Shown here: positions 8,277-16,735 of the stretch, piece by piece
Position numbering within the stretch: the first letter of the stretch is position 1
Layout: each line of letters starts with the position of its first letter
From: Ignavibacteria bacterium
GTDB taxonomy: Bacteria; Bacteroidota; Ignavibacteria; Ignavibacteriales; Ignavibacteriaceae
Reading direction: 5' to 3'
DNA length: 62,928 nt
NCBI GenBank assembly: GCA_030693705.1
Contig: JAUYAB010000094.1
Span: 1 to 62,928 of the forward strand
The notes under the pieces: generated by a model
Database searches by the model: none
Told to the model about the DNA's origin: nothing
Seen by the model: only the letters and a program-made list of their open reading frames with translations
Program-made: the position numbers and the translations under genes

Positions 8277-9470
8277 ATGAAATTATTAGACGGCATTAGA
8301 GTTTTAGATCTAACTAATGTCTTAGCCGGACCTTTCGCAACGCTGCATTTGGCGCTTGCCGGTGCGGAGGTGATCAAAATTGAAAATCCAATTGATGGAG
8401 ACCTCGCGCGTAAACTTGGCATTGTCACTGAATACAATAAGAAATTGATGGGAACAAGTTTTCTTGCACAGAATGCGAATAAGAAATCTCTTACTCTTAA
8501 TATGAAATTTGAAGAGGGAAAAGAAATTTTCCGCAAAATTATAAAAACTGCCGACGTTATTGTTGAAAACTTTCGTCCGGGAGTAATGGCTCGTCTTGGA
8601 TTTTCTTATGAAAAACTTTGCGAGATTAATCCCAAAATTATTTATTGCGCAATCTCCGGATTCGGACAAACCGGTCCCGATGCTTTCAAACCCGCGTACG
8701 ATCAGATCATTCAAGGATTGAGCGGAGTTATGGCGGTAAACGGAGACGAAAGATTAAATCCGCTTCGCGCCGGGTTTCCAGTTTGTGATACTATCGGTGG
8801 AGTGAATGCCGCATTTGCAATAATGGGAGCTTTGTATTTTCGCGAGAAAACCGGCGAAGGACAATGTATTGATGTTGCAATGCTTGATTCAATTATGCCA
8901 TACATGGGCTGGGTTGCCGCTAATCTTTTGATCGGCGGACAGCAGCCAGCGTTAATGGGAAATGATAATTTTACCGCAGCGCCTTCCGGAACGTTCAGCA
9001 CGAAAGATGGTTACATCAACATTGCCGCCAACAAGCAAGAGCAATGGCACGACCTCTGCGATATTCTCGGTGTTTCAGATTTGAAAGGAGACCCAAGATT
9101 TAAAGAAAGAGATACACGTAAAAAAAATCGAAAAGAACTTACTCCGCTTATTGAAGAAAAGTTGAAAGAAAAAGAAACAAAATATTGGGCTGAAGTGCTG
9201 AATGCAAAAGGAATTCCTTCCGGTGAAATTTTATCGCTTGAAGAAGCGTTGAATCAACCACAGATAAAGCATAGAGAAACTTTGAAAACAATTAACACTC
9301 CCGGAATTGGAGATATCCCGCTGTTCAACCTAACGGCAAAGTTTAACAAAACAACCGCGGAGGTTGAAACTCCACCACCGACACTTGGGCAGCATACGGA
9401 ACAATTGCTGAGTGAATTTGGTTATAGTGATGAAGAGATGAAATCTTTTAAGGAAAAAGGGATTGTGTGA
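8277..9470 (+). CDS. CaiB/BaiF family CoA-transferase (class III)
   Basis: A full-length 397-residue family III CoA-transferase. It opens with LLDGIRVLDLTNVLAGPF and has VIVENFRPGVMARLG (about 94-108), YDQIIQGLSG, the catalytic aspartate (D171) in GFPVCDTIGG, and REKTGEGQCIDVAMLD (about 193-208). The reaction transfers CoA between carboxylic acids through an aspartyl thioester. In this cluster it would activate the acid cut by the neighbouring lyase, for example citramalate or a homologue with succinyl-CoA as donor (inference). It lies 87 bases behind the lyase, separated by a CAGTCAGCAGCCAGCAG low-complexity stretch. The substrate cannot be read from sequence alone. Confidence 0.93.
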   Translation: MKLLDGIRVLDLTNVLAGPFATLHLALAGAEVIKIENPIDGDLARKLGIVTEYNKKLMGTSFLAQNANKKSLTLNMKFEEGKEIFRKIIKTADVIVENFRPGVMARLGFSYEKLCEINPKIIYCAISGFGQTGPDAFKPAYDQIIQGLSGVMAVNGDERLNPLRAGFPVCDTIGGVNAAFAIMGALYFREKTGEGQCIDVAMLDSIMPYMGWVAANLLIGGQQPALMGNDNFTAAPSGTFSTKDGYINIAANKQEQWHDLCDILGVSDLKGDPRFKERDTRKKNRKELTPLIEEKLKEKETKYWAEVLNAKGIPSGEILSLEEALNQPQIKHRETLKTINTPGIGDIPLFNLTAKFNKTTAEVETPPPTLGQHTEQLLSEFGYSDEEMKSFKEKGIV

Positions 9471-9525
9471 AGTTAGTTGTAAGTCGTCAGTGGTTGGTTG
9501 TTAGGTTTTAGAAGTTAAAAGCAAT

Positions 9526-9978
9526 ATGAAAATTATTTTTGTTGTTTTATTCTTTATCGTTTCGATGCAAAATATTTCTTTTGCACAGAGAACATTTATA
9601 AGCCCTGGAATAAAGTTTGGTTATCAGTTTGGAAAAGATGGTGGGTTTACTTTTGGTATGGAGATGAGTTTAACGTTTTGGGAAAGAAAAGGGCCTATTT
9701 ATGGCGTTGTGGTTGCTGTTGATGGATTCCGAGGAAAGTATGATTATCATCTTGGGCTTGAAGTTGCTACCCTGGCAATGGGTATAGAAGTTGGTCCAAC
9801 AATATCAGGAAGGTATGATTACGATTCAGGATTTAGCGCCACGGTATATTCTGGGTTCGTTCTTTATCCTTATTATCGTTATACTTATATGAAAAAAAAT
9901 CCCAATCAACATCAAATAGGAACATTTATAAAAGTGCCAATTCAAGTTGATGGTGAGCGATTCAGTTTTGGAGGATAA
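9526..9978 (+). CDS. Small secreted beta-rich protein, unknown
   Basis: 150 residues with a clear signal peptide (1-20, ending FAQ). The mature part alternates hydrophobic and polar residues with many glycines and aromatics (GYQFGKDGGFTFGMEMSLTF, YDYHLGLEV), as in a small outer-membrane beta barrel or a secreted beta sandwich. I recognise no family. It sits between the CoA-transferase and the LeuC-like subunit, 55 bases from the former and 46 from the latter, which would be an odd place for an envelope protein in a metabolic operon and suggests insertion. Confidence 0.6.
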   Translation: MKIIFVVLFFIVSMQNISFAQRTFISPGIKFGYQFGKDGGFTFGMEMSLTFWERKGPIYGVVVAVDGFRGKYDYHLGLEVATLAMGIEVGPTISGRYDYDSGFSATVYSGFVLYPYYRYTYMKKNPNQHQIGTFIKVPIQVDGERFSFGG

Positions 9979-10024
9979 TTGCATTGAAAATATTTTAAAT
10001 AATAATTAACTGGAGAATAAATTT

Positions 10025-11317
10025 ATGGGAATGACCATAGTTCAGAAAATTTTAGCGAAAGCTACGGAACAAGCATCAGTAAAGGTCGGCGATGTTGTTG
10101 AGCCGCGAGTTGATGTTGCAATGTCTCATGAAAATGCTGCATTGGTTATCAATCAATTTTTAGATGTTTATAGCGGAACCGGACTTGAACCAAACGTTTG
10201 GGATCCTTCCAAAATTGCTATTATCTTCGATCACCGTGTTCCTGCAGAGAGCAGCAAAACAGCTTCGAATCATAAAAAGATTCGTGAGTTTGTAACCGCG
10301 CAAGGCATCACAAAATTTCACGATATCCGCGGCGATGAAGGGGGAATCTGTCATCAAATTTTACCGGAGAACGGTTACATTCGTCCCGGTTACGTTGTAG
10401 TGGGAACAGATAGCCACACCACAACACATGGAGCGCTTGGAGCGTTTTCATTTGGTATCGGCGCGACTGAAATGGCAAGTGTTTGGACTCTTGGCACGGT
10501 GCTGAATGTTGAAGTTCCCGGAACAATTAAAGTTATTATTAACGGTGAACTTTCGGAATATGTTTCGCCGAAAGATATTATTCTTCATCTTATAGGAAAA
10601 ATTTCCGCGCAAGGTGCAAACTTTAAAGTGATTGAATTCCACGGAGATACAGTTAAGAACATGTCAACTTCTGGCAGACTCGTGCTTTCAAACATGAGCG
10701 TTGAAGCAGGCGCGACCGCCGGCATTGTTCCCGCTGATGAAGAGACTCTCCGCTATCTCCGCGAAGTTGCCGGAGTAACGGATGAAATCGAATTTGTTTT
10801 ACCCGACGCTGATGCAGCGTATGAACAAATCGTTGAGATTGATGCCAGCAAACTCACTTCGCAAATTGCGTGTCCGCATACGGTTGATAATGTTAAGCCG
10901 ATTGAAGCTGTTGAAGGGATTAAAATAAATCAAATCGTAATTGGTTCTTGTACTAACGGAAGACTCGACGATCTTGAAATTGCAGCAAATATTTTGAGAG
11001 GCAAGAAAGTTGCACATGAAACAAGAATGCTAATTTTTCCGGCTTCCTGGAAAATTTATAAAGAAGCGTTAAATCAAGGATACATCATGGATTTTATTAG
11101 CGCGGGTGCTGTGGTGATGAATCCCGGCTGTGGATGTTGTCTCGGTGTTCATCAAGGAGCGTTGGGCGATAAAGAAATTTCGCTTTCAACTACAAACAGA
11201 AATTTCAAAGGAAGACAGGGCAATCCAAATGCCGATGTTTATCTTTGTTCACCTGCAGTTGCAGCGGCGAGCGCAATAACGGGTGTAATTACTAATCCCT
11301 CGAAAGGAGTAAATTAA
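10025..11317 (+). CDS. LeuC/homoaconitase-type hydro-lyase, large subunit
   Basis: An aconitase-superfamily large subunit of 430 residues, in the LeuC/AksD size class. The [4Fe-4S] ligands are visible as C309 (GSCTNGR) and C369/C372 (NPGCGCCLG). FDHRVPAESSKTA and GTDSHTTTHGALGAFSFGIG (about 119-140) are catalytic-face motifs. It isomerises a 2-substituted malate by dehydration and rehydration through an unsaturated di-acid. Isopropylmalate, homoaconitate and citraconate/citramalate are the main candidates. The short LeuD-type subunit follows after one base, so the two form one enzyme. SD GGAGAA precedes ATG. Confidence 0.92.
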   Translation: MGMTIVQKILAKATEQASVKVGDVVEPRVDVAMSHENAALVINQFLDVYSGTGLEPNVWDPSKIAIIFDHRVPAESSKTASNHKKIREFVTAQGITKFHDIRGDEGGICHQILPENGYIRPGYVVVGTDSHTTTHGALGAFSFGIGATEMASVWTLGTVLNVEVPGTIKVIINGELSEYVSPKDIILHLIGKISAQGANFKVIEFHGDTVKNMSTSGRLVLSNMSVEAGATAGIVPADEETLRYLREVAGVTDEIEFVLPDADAAYEQIVEIDASKLTSQIACPHTVDNVKPIEAVEGIKINQIVIGSCTNGRLDDLEIAANILRGKKVAHETRMLIFPASWKIYKEALNQGYIMDFISAGAVVMNPGCGCCLGVHQGALGDKEISLSTTNRNFKGRQGNPNADVYLCSPAVAAASAITGVITNPSKGVN

Positions 11318-11318
11318 T

Positions 11319-11822
11319 ATGATTTCGACAGTGATAGCAAAATTTGGCGATGATATTTCAACCGATACAATTTATCCCGGCAGATTTATGGCGACCGTTC
11401 TTCCGACCGAAACTCCTCAATATGCTTTTATCGATGAAAAAGAACTCAACGCAAAATTGAACAGTAAACAAGTCCCGCCAAACAGTGTTATTGTCGCGAA
11501 CAATAATTTTGGTTGTGGATCTTCTCGCGAGCAAGCAGCATCAACATTAAAAGGTTGGGAACTGATTATCGTTGCAAGAAATTTTGCGAGAATCTTTTTG
11601 CAGAATTCAATTAACCTTGGTTTGCGTACAATTATTTGTCCAACTATTGAAGCGAATGAAGGTGATGAACTCGAAATAAGCGAAACGGAAATAATCAACA
11701 AGACGAGCGGAAAGAAATTTGCAATTGAACCGCTGCCGCAAGCACGCCAAGCTATTATTGACGCGGGTGGACTGATCGCGTACACAAAGAAAAAATTGTT
11801 GGAGAAATCAAAGAAGAATTAA
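11319..11822 (+). CDS. LeuD/homoaconitase-type hydro-lyase, small subunit
   Basis: A 167-residue swivelling-domain subunit. It has the ISTDTIYPGRF start, NNFGCGSSREQAASTLKGW (residues 63-81) and RIFLQNSINLGL, all typical of LeuD/AksE. It completes the active site of the large subunit encoded one base upstream. The substrate-recognition loop reads GRFMAT at 21-26. Characterised isopropylmalate and homoaconitate enzymes that I recall have a YLR-type loop here, so the side chain or acid recognised may differ (inference). The stop is followed by a palindromic element and the MORN gene. Confidence 0.9.
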   Translation: MISTVIAKFGDDISTDTIYPGRFMATVLPTETPQYAFIDEKELNAKLNSKQVPPNSVIVANNNFGCGSSREQAASTLKGWELIIVARNFARIFLQNSINLGLRTIICPTIEANEGDELEISETEIINKTSGKKFAIEPLPQARQAIIDAGGLIAYTKKKLLEKSKKN

Positions 11823-11829
11823 ATCCTCT

Positions 11830-11931
11830 TGGAATGATTGAACGGATGCATGACTGAATGGTTTATAATTATAAAATCTTTCAATGATTTTCATGCAATC
11901 ATTCAGCCGTTCATTCATGCGATTGTTATAT
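11830..11931. repeat. Palindromic intergenic element, ATGCATGA/TGAATGATT family, copy 1
   Basis: An imperfect inverted repeat. The left arm contains TGATTGAACGGATGCATGACTGAATGG, split here as TGATTGAACGG and ATGCATGACTGAATGG, and the right arm contains the complementary words CAATCATTCAGCCGTTCATTCATGC-type, read as CCGTTCATTCATGC and CAATCATTCAG. An AT-rich centre joins the arms. A related copy is at 42336-42436. It creates a spurious ATG-initiated extension of the downstream MORN gene. Confidence 0.65.
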
Positions 11932-12041
11932 CCGAAATAATTCTCCATCACCCTTTTACCATCACCCATCTTCTCAATTTCATTCTATCGCAAAATAATC
12001 CTAATTTTGCATCGAAAAACTTAAAAAACACAGAGGTAAAA

Positions 12042-13361
12042 ATCTTAAATAAAATTATCATTTTCGTTTTCATTTCAATTAGTTTATTCGCCCAAACGGA
12101 AGAGCGGGAATTAAGAAAAACTTTTTATCCAAGCGGTCAAATTAAAACCGAAGGAGAATACATCGACGGAAAAGCCGATGGTGTTTTAAAAGAATTCTAT
12201 CCATCCGGGAAAGTGTGGAAAGAATGGAGCTTTGTAAACGGAAAAGAAGAAGGAATCTCAAAAATTTATTTTGAAGATGGACTGCTTAGTATAGAATGGA
12301 CTTTCCACAACGGTTTGAAAGACGGGCTTGCCCGCTGGTATTACGAGAACGGTAAATTGTGGTCTGAACAAAACTATCTTGTTGGCTTGCTTGAAGGAGT
12401 GACCAAAACTTATTACAAAACCGGCGAACTTCAAGGTGAATGGCTTTATCAAAATGGACAACTGAACGGTATTTCAAAAACATTTTTTATTTTGGGCAAA
12501 GTTGAAGTTGAAAGAAATTTTATTAATGGAAAGCTAAACGGCAAGACGAAAATTTTTCACGACAATAAAATCGTTGCACTTGAAGCGACGTATGTGAACG
12601 ACAAAATTGTCGGGGATGTTTTTATTTATGACGCTGCCGGGTTGCTTCGCGTGAAAGATACCTATGTCAACAACGAGGTTGTTAACCGTATTCGTTACGA
12701 CTATCTCGGCAAGCAAGAATCACATGAAAGATTTGATCGAAGTTATTATAGTAATGGAGTGTTAAAGTCGGAAGTATTTGTAAAAGATGGGAAGAAAACC
12801 GGAGCGATGAAGAATTATTACGAAAGCGGTTTTCTTAAAGAGGAATGGAATTTTACGAACGATACGCTTCAAGGAAATTCCCTCACTTTTTTTGAGAATG
12901 GAATTGTCTCGTCGGAATCGGAATATCTTAACGGAAGAAAAGAGAGTTCTGAAAAAAAATTCTATCCGGATGGATCGTTAAAAGGAGATAGAATATTTGT
13001 AAATGATAAACCAAACGGTATCGCTTTAACTTATTATCCGGGCGGAAATCTTGCTTCATCTTATCATAATGAAAATGGAATTCTCAACGGAGTTTATCAA
13101 CGCTATTTTGAAAATGGTGTGATGCAGTCTGAGGAAAATTTTAAGGATGGTGAAATATCCGGGGAGAAAAAAATCTATAATAAAGTTGGCGTACTGAGAC
13201 GTACTGAGATTTATTATCAAGGTAATCTTGATGGTTGGGTGAAGGAATTTTTTGTAAACGGAAATGTGCGGAAAGAAAAATTTTATAGAGATGGTATCCT
13301 TGAGAAGAGTAAAGAATTTAGTCCCGACGGATCAATAATTAAAATATTCGGTTATAATTAG
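12042..13361 (+). CDS. Secreted MORN-repeat (YwqK-type) protein
   Basis: Roughly fifteen to eighteen tandem repeats of about 23 residues of the type FYPSGKVWKEWSFVNGKEEG (MORN_2 pattern) fill the mature chain. A signal peptide KIIIFVFISISLFAQ lies at the start. The function of these repeats is structural and mostly unknown; some are annotated as antitoxin YwqK-like, which I do not endorse here. The frame is open back to an ATG at 11838, but that stretch translates a palindromic repeat. AGAGG at 12032-12036 has no ATG, GTG or TTG after it. An ATC at 12042 has good spacing, so either a rare AUC start or a mutated start is used. The true start is uncertain. Confidence 0.75.
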   Translation: MLNKIIIFVFISISLFAQTEERELRKTFYPSGQIKTEGEYIDGKADGVLKEFYPSGKVWKEWSFVNGKEEGISKIYFEDGLLSIEWTFHNGLKDGLARWYYENGKLWSEQNYLVGLLEGVTKTYYKTGELQGEWLYQNGQLNGISKTFFILGKVEVERNFINGKLNGKTKIFHDNKIVALEATYVNDKIVGDVFIYDAAGLLRVKDTYVNNEVVNRIRYDYLGKQESHERFDRSYYSNGVLKSEVFVKDGKKTGAMKNYYESGFLKEEWNFTNDTLQGNSLTFFENGIVSSESEYLNGRKESSEKKFYPDGSLKGDRIFVNDKPNGIALTYYPGGNLASSYHNENGILNGVYQRYFENGVMQSEENFKDGEISGEKKIYNKVGVLRRTEIYYQGNLDGWVKEFFVNGNVRKEKFYRDGILEKSKEFSPDGSIIKIFGYN

Positions 13362-13372
13362 GTTGAAGTGTT

Positions 13373-14269
13373 ATGAAAAAGAAAAACAAAGAAAATTATA
13401 GAATCGGTGTACTTCAACTTGCTTTCTCTGCGGATGTGAATAAAAATTTGAAGAAAGCAGTTGAGTGGGTGAAAAAAGCCGCTAAGCAAGGGGCTGAAAT
13501 TGTCTGTCTTCCTGAGCTTTATCGTTCTCAATATTTTTGTCAGAAAGAAGATACCGCGCTTTTTGATTTAGCCGAAACCATTCCCGGTACTTCTTCCACA
13601 ACATTTCAAAAAATTGCAAAAGAAAATAAAGTCAGTATTATCGTTCCGATATTTGAGAAGCGTGCAAACGGACTCTATCACAACACTGCCGTAATTATTG
13701 ATTCGAATGGAAAGATCCTCGGAACCTATCGCAAAATGCACATCCCCGATGATCCTGCGTTTTATGAGAAATATTATTTCACGCCGGGTGATCTTGGGTT
13801 CAAAGCATTTCAAACAAAAACCGGAAAGATCGGAACGCTGATTTGCTGGGATCAGTGGTTTCCCGAAGGAGCCCGTTTGACTGCACTACAAGGCGCTACG
13901 ACGCTCTTTTATCCGACGGCTATAGGCTGGCATCCTTATGAAAAAGAACAGTACGGAAAAGCGCAACGCGATTCATGGATAACCATTCAACGCAGCCACG
14001 CAATTGCAAACGGAGTTTACGTCGCATCGGCAAACCGCGTGGGATTTGAAAAAACTGTTGAGACACAAGCCGGACTCGAATTCTGGGGCTCATCATTTAT
14101 TTGTGATCCTCAAGGTGTTATCTTAGCGGAAGCTTCGACCGATAAAGAAGAAATTCTCATTGCTGAAGTTGATCTTACTCATCTTGAAGAGGTGCGCCGC
14201 AACTGGCCTTTTTTACGCGATCGAAGAGTTGATGCTTATGGTGAGATTACAAAGCGGTTCATAGATTGA
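13373..14269 (+). CDS. aguB: N-carbamoylputrescine amidase
   Basis: A nitrilase-superfamily hydrolase of 298 residues. The catalytic triad is visible: E48 in CLPELYRSQYF, K121 in YRKMHIPDDP, and C158 in LICWDQWFPEGAR. The motif CLPELYRSQYFCQ with PDDPAFYEKYYFTPGD is the AguB subfamily pattern. It hydrolyses N-carbamoylputrescine to putrescine, CO2 and ammonia, the last step of the agmatine route. Its partner AguA lies at 15558, separated by a convergent FKBP gene. It starts 11 bases after the MORN gene. Confidence 0.93.
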   Translation: MKKKNKENYRIGVLQLAFSADVNKNLKKAVEWVKKAAKQGAEIVCLPELYRSQYFCQKEDTALFDLAETIPGTSSTTFQKIAKENKVSIIVPIFEKRANGLYHNTAVIIDSNGKILGTYRKMHIPDDPAFYEKYYFTPGDLGFKAFQTKTGKIGTLICWDQWFPEGARLTALQGATTLFYPTAIGWHPYEKEQYGKAQRDSWITIQRSHAIANGVYVASANRVGFEKTVETQAGLEFWGSSFICDPQGVILAEASTDKEEILIAEVDLTHLEEVRRNWPFLRDRRVDAYGEITKRFID

Positions 14270-14415
14270 GTGAGTCAAAAGTTAATAAACAATTATTCCC
14301 GATGAAAAGACAACGCTAAACTGAATGAGAAAAGAGGAATAATTAAACAGTTAGCGGCAAATCCACGGCAGCGACATCACATGATGGTAAGAATATTTAC
14401 ATGAATTTTAATATC

Positions 14416-14506
14416 GAACATCGAACAAGCCTGCCCGACTCAGTCGGGGAATAAAGAGTGATGAAGTTTTCATTCTTCGATATTCTGCATTCCTTGTTCG
14501 ATGTTC
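14416..14506. repeat. Palindromic element, GAACATCGAACAAG family, copy 1
   Basis: GAACATCGAACAAG (14416-14429) and its exact complement CTTGTTCGATGTTC (14493-14506) bracket the element. Inside are a perfect 7-bp CCCGACT/AGTCGGG hairpin (14434-14448) and ATGATGAAGTTTTCATTCTTCGATATTCT-type sequence, key words ATGAAGTTTTCATTCTTCG. A second copy without the inner hairpin is at 54301-54378. Both lie between convergent genes. Confidence 0.8.
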
Positions 14507-14555
14507 ATTATTTCTTTTTGGTTTTGGCTTATTCAGGTTATGATTTAGCCGGTGA

Positions 14556-15311
14556 TTATTTTACAATATCCAATAACTCAACTTCAAAAGTTAGCACGGT
14601 TGCGGGAGGAATTGTTTCTCCGCGCCCCATTTCTCCGTAGCCTAAATCATAGGGAATAAAAAATTGGAATTTGTCTCCAACATGCATTAACTTCAATCCT
14701 TCAGTCCATCCTCGAATAACCTGGTTAAGCGGAAACTCTGCCGGTTCGTTTCTCTCATACGAGCTGTCGAATACTTTTCCGTCTAACAGCGTTCCTTTGT
14801 AATGAACTCTTACTTTATCAGTTGCTTTTGGCAAAACTTCTCCGGTTCCTTTTGAGAGAATTTTGTATTGAAGTCCACTTGCGGTAGTTACAACGCCTTC
14901 TTTCTTTTTATTATCTTCAAGAAAAGTTTCACTTTCTTTCTTATTTTTCTCGATAACCGGAGCCATCTCCGCTTGCTTTTTTTCTTCCGTAGCTTTTTGT
15001 ACAGCAGCTTGTCGCGCTTGCATCTTTTGATTAAGATCGGTTAAACATTGCATCGTTTTCTCTTCGCTTAAAATTGGCTTTCCATTTGATGCGTCTTTTA
15101 ACGAAGCGATCAAGACATCAAGATTTAGCTGAATCAGCGGGTCCTTTAAGCTGGCATAAATATTTTGACCGATTGCATAACTGATCGAATCTCCCTGAGT
15201 TTTTAACACCACAGGTGCCGGGGCAGTCTTCTTTGTTGATTGTTTTTTATTCTGCGCGAATGCGACCGAGAACAGCATCAATGTAAACACTAAAAATTTT
15301 ATCACGTTCAT
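14556..15311 (-). CDS. Periplasmic FKBP-type peptidyl-prolyl isomerase
   Basis: The signal peptide (1-19, ending VAFAQ) is followed by an FKBP_N dimerisation region (about 40-140, with DSISYAIGQNIYASLK and a long KKQAEMAPVIEKNKKE helix) and a C-terminal FKBP domain (about 150-250) with VRVHYKGTLLDGKVFDSSYE, VIRGWTEGLKLMHVGDKFQF and IPPATVLTFEVELLDI. The architecture matches the FkpA/Mip group, which fold periplasmic or surface proteins. It converges on aguB and is divergent from aguA. Length fits the family. Confidence 0.93.
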   Translation of the reverse strand: MNVIKFLVFTLMLFSVAFAQNKKQSTKKTAPAPVVLKTQGDSISYAIGQNIYASLKDPLIQLNLDVLIASLKDASNGKPILSEEKTMQCLTDLNQKMQARQAAVQKATEEKKQAEMAPVIEKNKKESETFLEDNKKKEGVVTTASGLQYKILSKGTGEVLPKATDKVRVHYKGTLLDGKVFDSSYERNEPAEFPLNQVIRGWTEGLKLMHVGDKFQFFIPYDLGYGEMGRGETIPPATVLTFEVELLDIVK

Positions 15312-15557
15312 TCTTTTTCCTTTTTAAAGATTATTTTTGAATAAATACGCTGTGAAAATACTTTCATTGGATGAGAGAACCAAACGCGAAAGTTTTCGCA
15401 CAATTAAAATTTGTTAACTTTATTTTGTCGTTCGAAATGTAGAAAAGTTTGGAGTTTGGAAGAAGATAAAAACGTTTGAAGACTGCTGTAGAATTCTGAA
15501 TGTTTTCTAAATTTTCCGTAATTTTTGTTCAGAAATTAATTTGGAATAAAAATATAA

Positions 15558-16601
15558 ATGAAGAATAATCAAGCGCTTCGGCTCCCCGCAGAGTGGGAAC
15601 AACACAACTCAACCTTAATTGCATGGCCCGCAAACAAAGAAGATTGGCCCGGCAAGTTCACTCCGATCCAATGGGTGTACGGCGAAATAGTGCGCTATCT
15701 TTCACGAAATGAAAAAGTTCGGATCATCATTCAAGATGCAGCTCAACAAAAAAGTGTTGAAAGAGTAATGTGGAAAAACTATATCGATCCTTCAAATATT
15801 CAATTCATTACTAAGAAGACCGATAGAGGCTGGATGCGCGACTCTTCTCCCGCATTTGTTAAAAGAAAAAACAAGACCGAAGCAGTTCATTTTCTTTTTA
15901 ACGGTTGGGCGAAGTATGATAATTGGAAACTCGACCGGAAAATTCCTGAACAAATTTCTAAAACATTAAATCTACCGTTAACCGTTGCAAAGTACAGCGA
16001 TAGACATGTTGTTCTTGAAGGCGGAGCTATTGACTCAAACGGTTGCGGAACGCTTCTAACAACCGAAGAATGTTTGCTGGATGAAAAAACACAATCTCGA
16101 AATCCCGGATTTACGAAAAGCGATTACGGGAAAGTTTTTAAAAAGTATTTAGGGATTGAAAAAATTATCTGGTTGGGTAAAGGAATTGCCGGAGATGATA
16201 CGCACGGACATGTTGATGACTTATGCCGCTTTGTAAATGAAAAAACCGTTGTGCTTTGTCGGGAAGAAAATCCACACGACGAAAATTATTCTCTACTAAA
16301 TGAAAATGCAGAAAGGTTGCAGCAAGAAACTACCGCAAACGGAGACAAGATAGAAGTTATCTCGCTCCCCATGCCTTCTCCATTGATGTTTGACGGTATG
16401 AAACTTCCGGCGAGTTATGCAAACTTTTACATTGCTAACGAGTTGGTTCTTGTCCCAACGTTTAATGATGAAAAAGACAGAACCGCACTGGGAATTCTTT
16501 CCGAACTTTTCCCGGAGAGAAAAGTTATCGGTATCCATACAGTTGATTTGGTTTGGGGATTGGGAACGCTCCATTGTCTATCGCATGAAATACCGGAGTA
16601 G
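15558..16601 (+). CDS. aguA: Agmatine deiminase
   Basis: A porphyromonas-type peptidylarginine deiminase/agmatine deiminase family protein of 347 residues. Marks are LPAEWEQHNSTLIAWPAN at the N-terminus, RGWMRDSSPAFV with the conserved Asp and Arg, HVVLEGGAID (about 152-161), GDDTHGHVDDLCRF, and the catalytic nucleophile C340 in GLGTLHCLSHEIPE. It converts agmatine to N-carbamoylputrescine and ammonia, feeding AguB. There is no signal peptide, which argues for the cytoplasmic agmatine enzyme and against a secreted protein-citrullinating one. Confidence 0.93.
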   Translation: MKNNQALRLPAEWEQHNSTLIAWPANKEDWPGKFTPIQWVYGEIVRYLSRNEKVRIIIQDAAQQKSVERVMWKNYIDPSNIQFITKKTDRGWMRDSSPAFVKRKNKTEAVHFLFNGWAKYDNWKLDRKIPEQISKTLNLPLTVAKYSDRHVVLEGGAIDSNGCGTLLTTEECLLDEKTQSRNPGFTKSDYGKVFKKYLGIEKIIWLGKGIAGDDTHGHVDDLCRFVNEKTVVLCREENPHDENYSLLNENAERLQQETTANGDKIEVISLPMPSPLMFDGMKLPASYANFYIANELVLVPTFNDEKDRTALGILSELFPERKVIGIHTVDLVWGLGTLHCLSHEIPE

Positions 16602-16735
16602 AATAATTATGAATTTGGAAGGTTGAATAAATCGGTGTATAATTGGGATAGGGAACACTTAATAATTATTGTTGTTAACAAAATAGTGTAGTATAAATTT
16701 GAATCAGCAACTAATCATAAAAAAAGAGGTTTGGA

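Noticed and set aside
11838-12041. ATG-initiated N-terminal extension of the MORN-repeat protein
   Set aside because: It translates the palindromic intergenic repeat, lacks a ribosome site and puts a signal peptide in the middle of the chain.
12042-13361. Toxin-antitoxin antitoxin (YwqK name)
   Set aside because: No toxin-like neighbour is present and the protein has a signal peptide; the repeats alone do not show an antitoxin role.
14458-14640. Small plus-strand reading frame
   Set aside because: It lies in the GAACATCGAACAAG element and overlaps the FKBP gene on the other strand.
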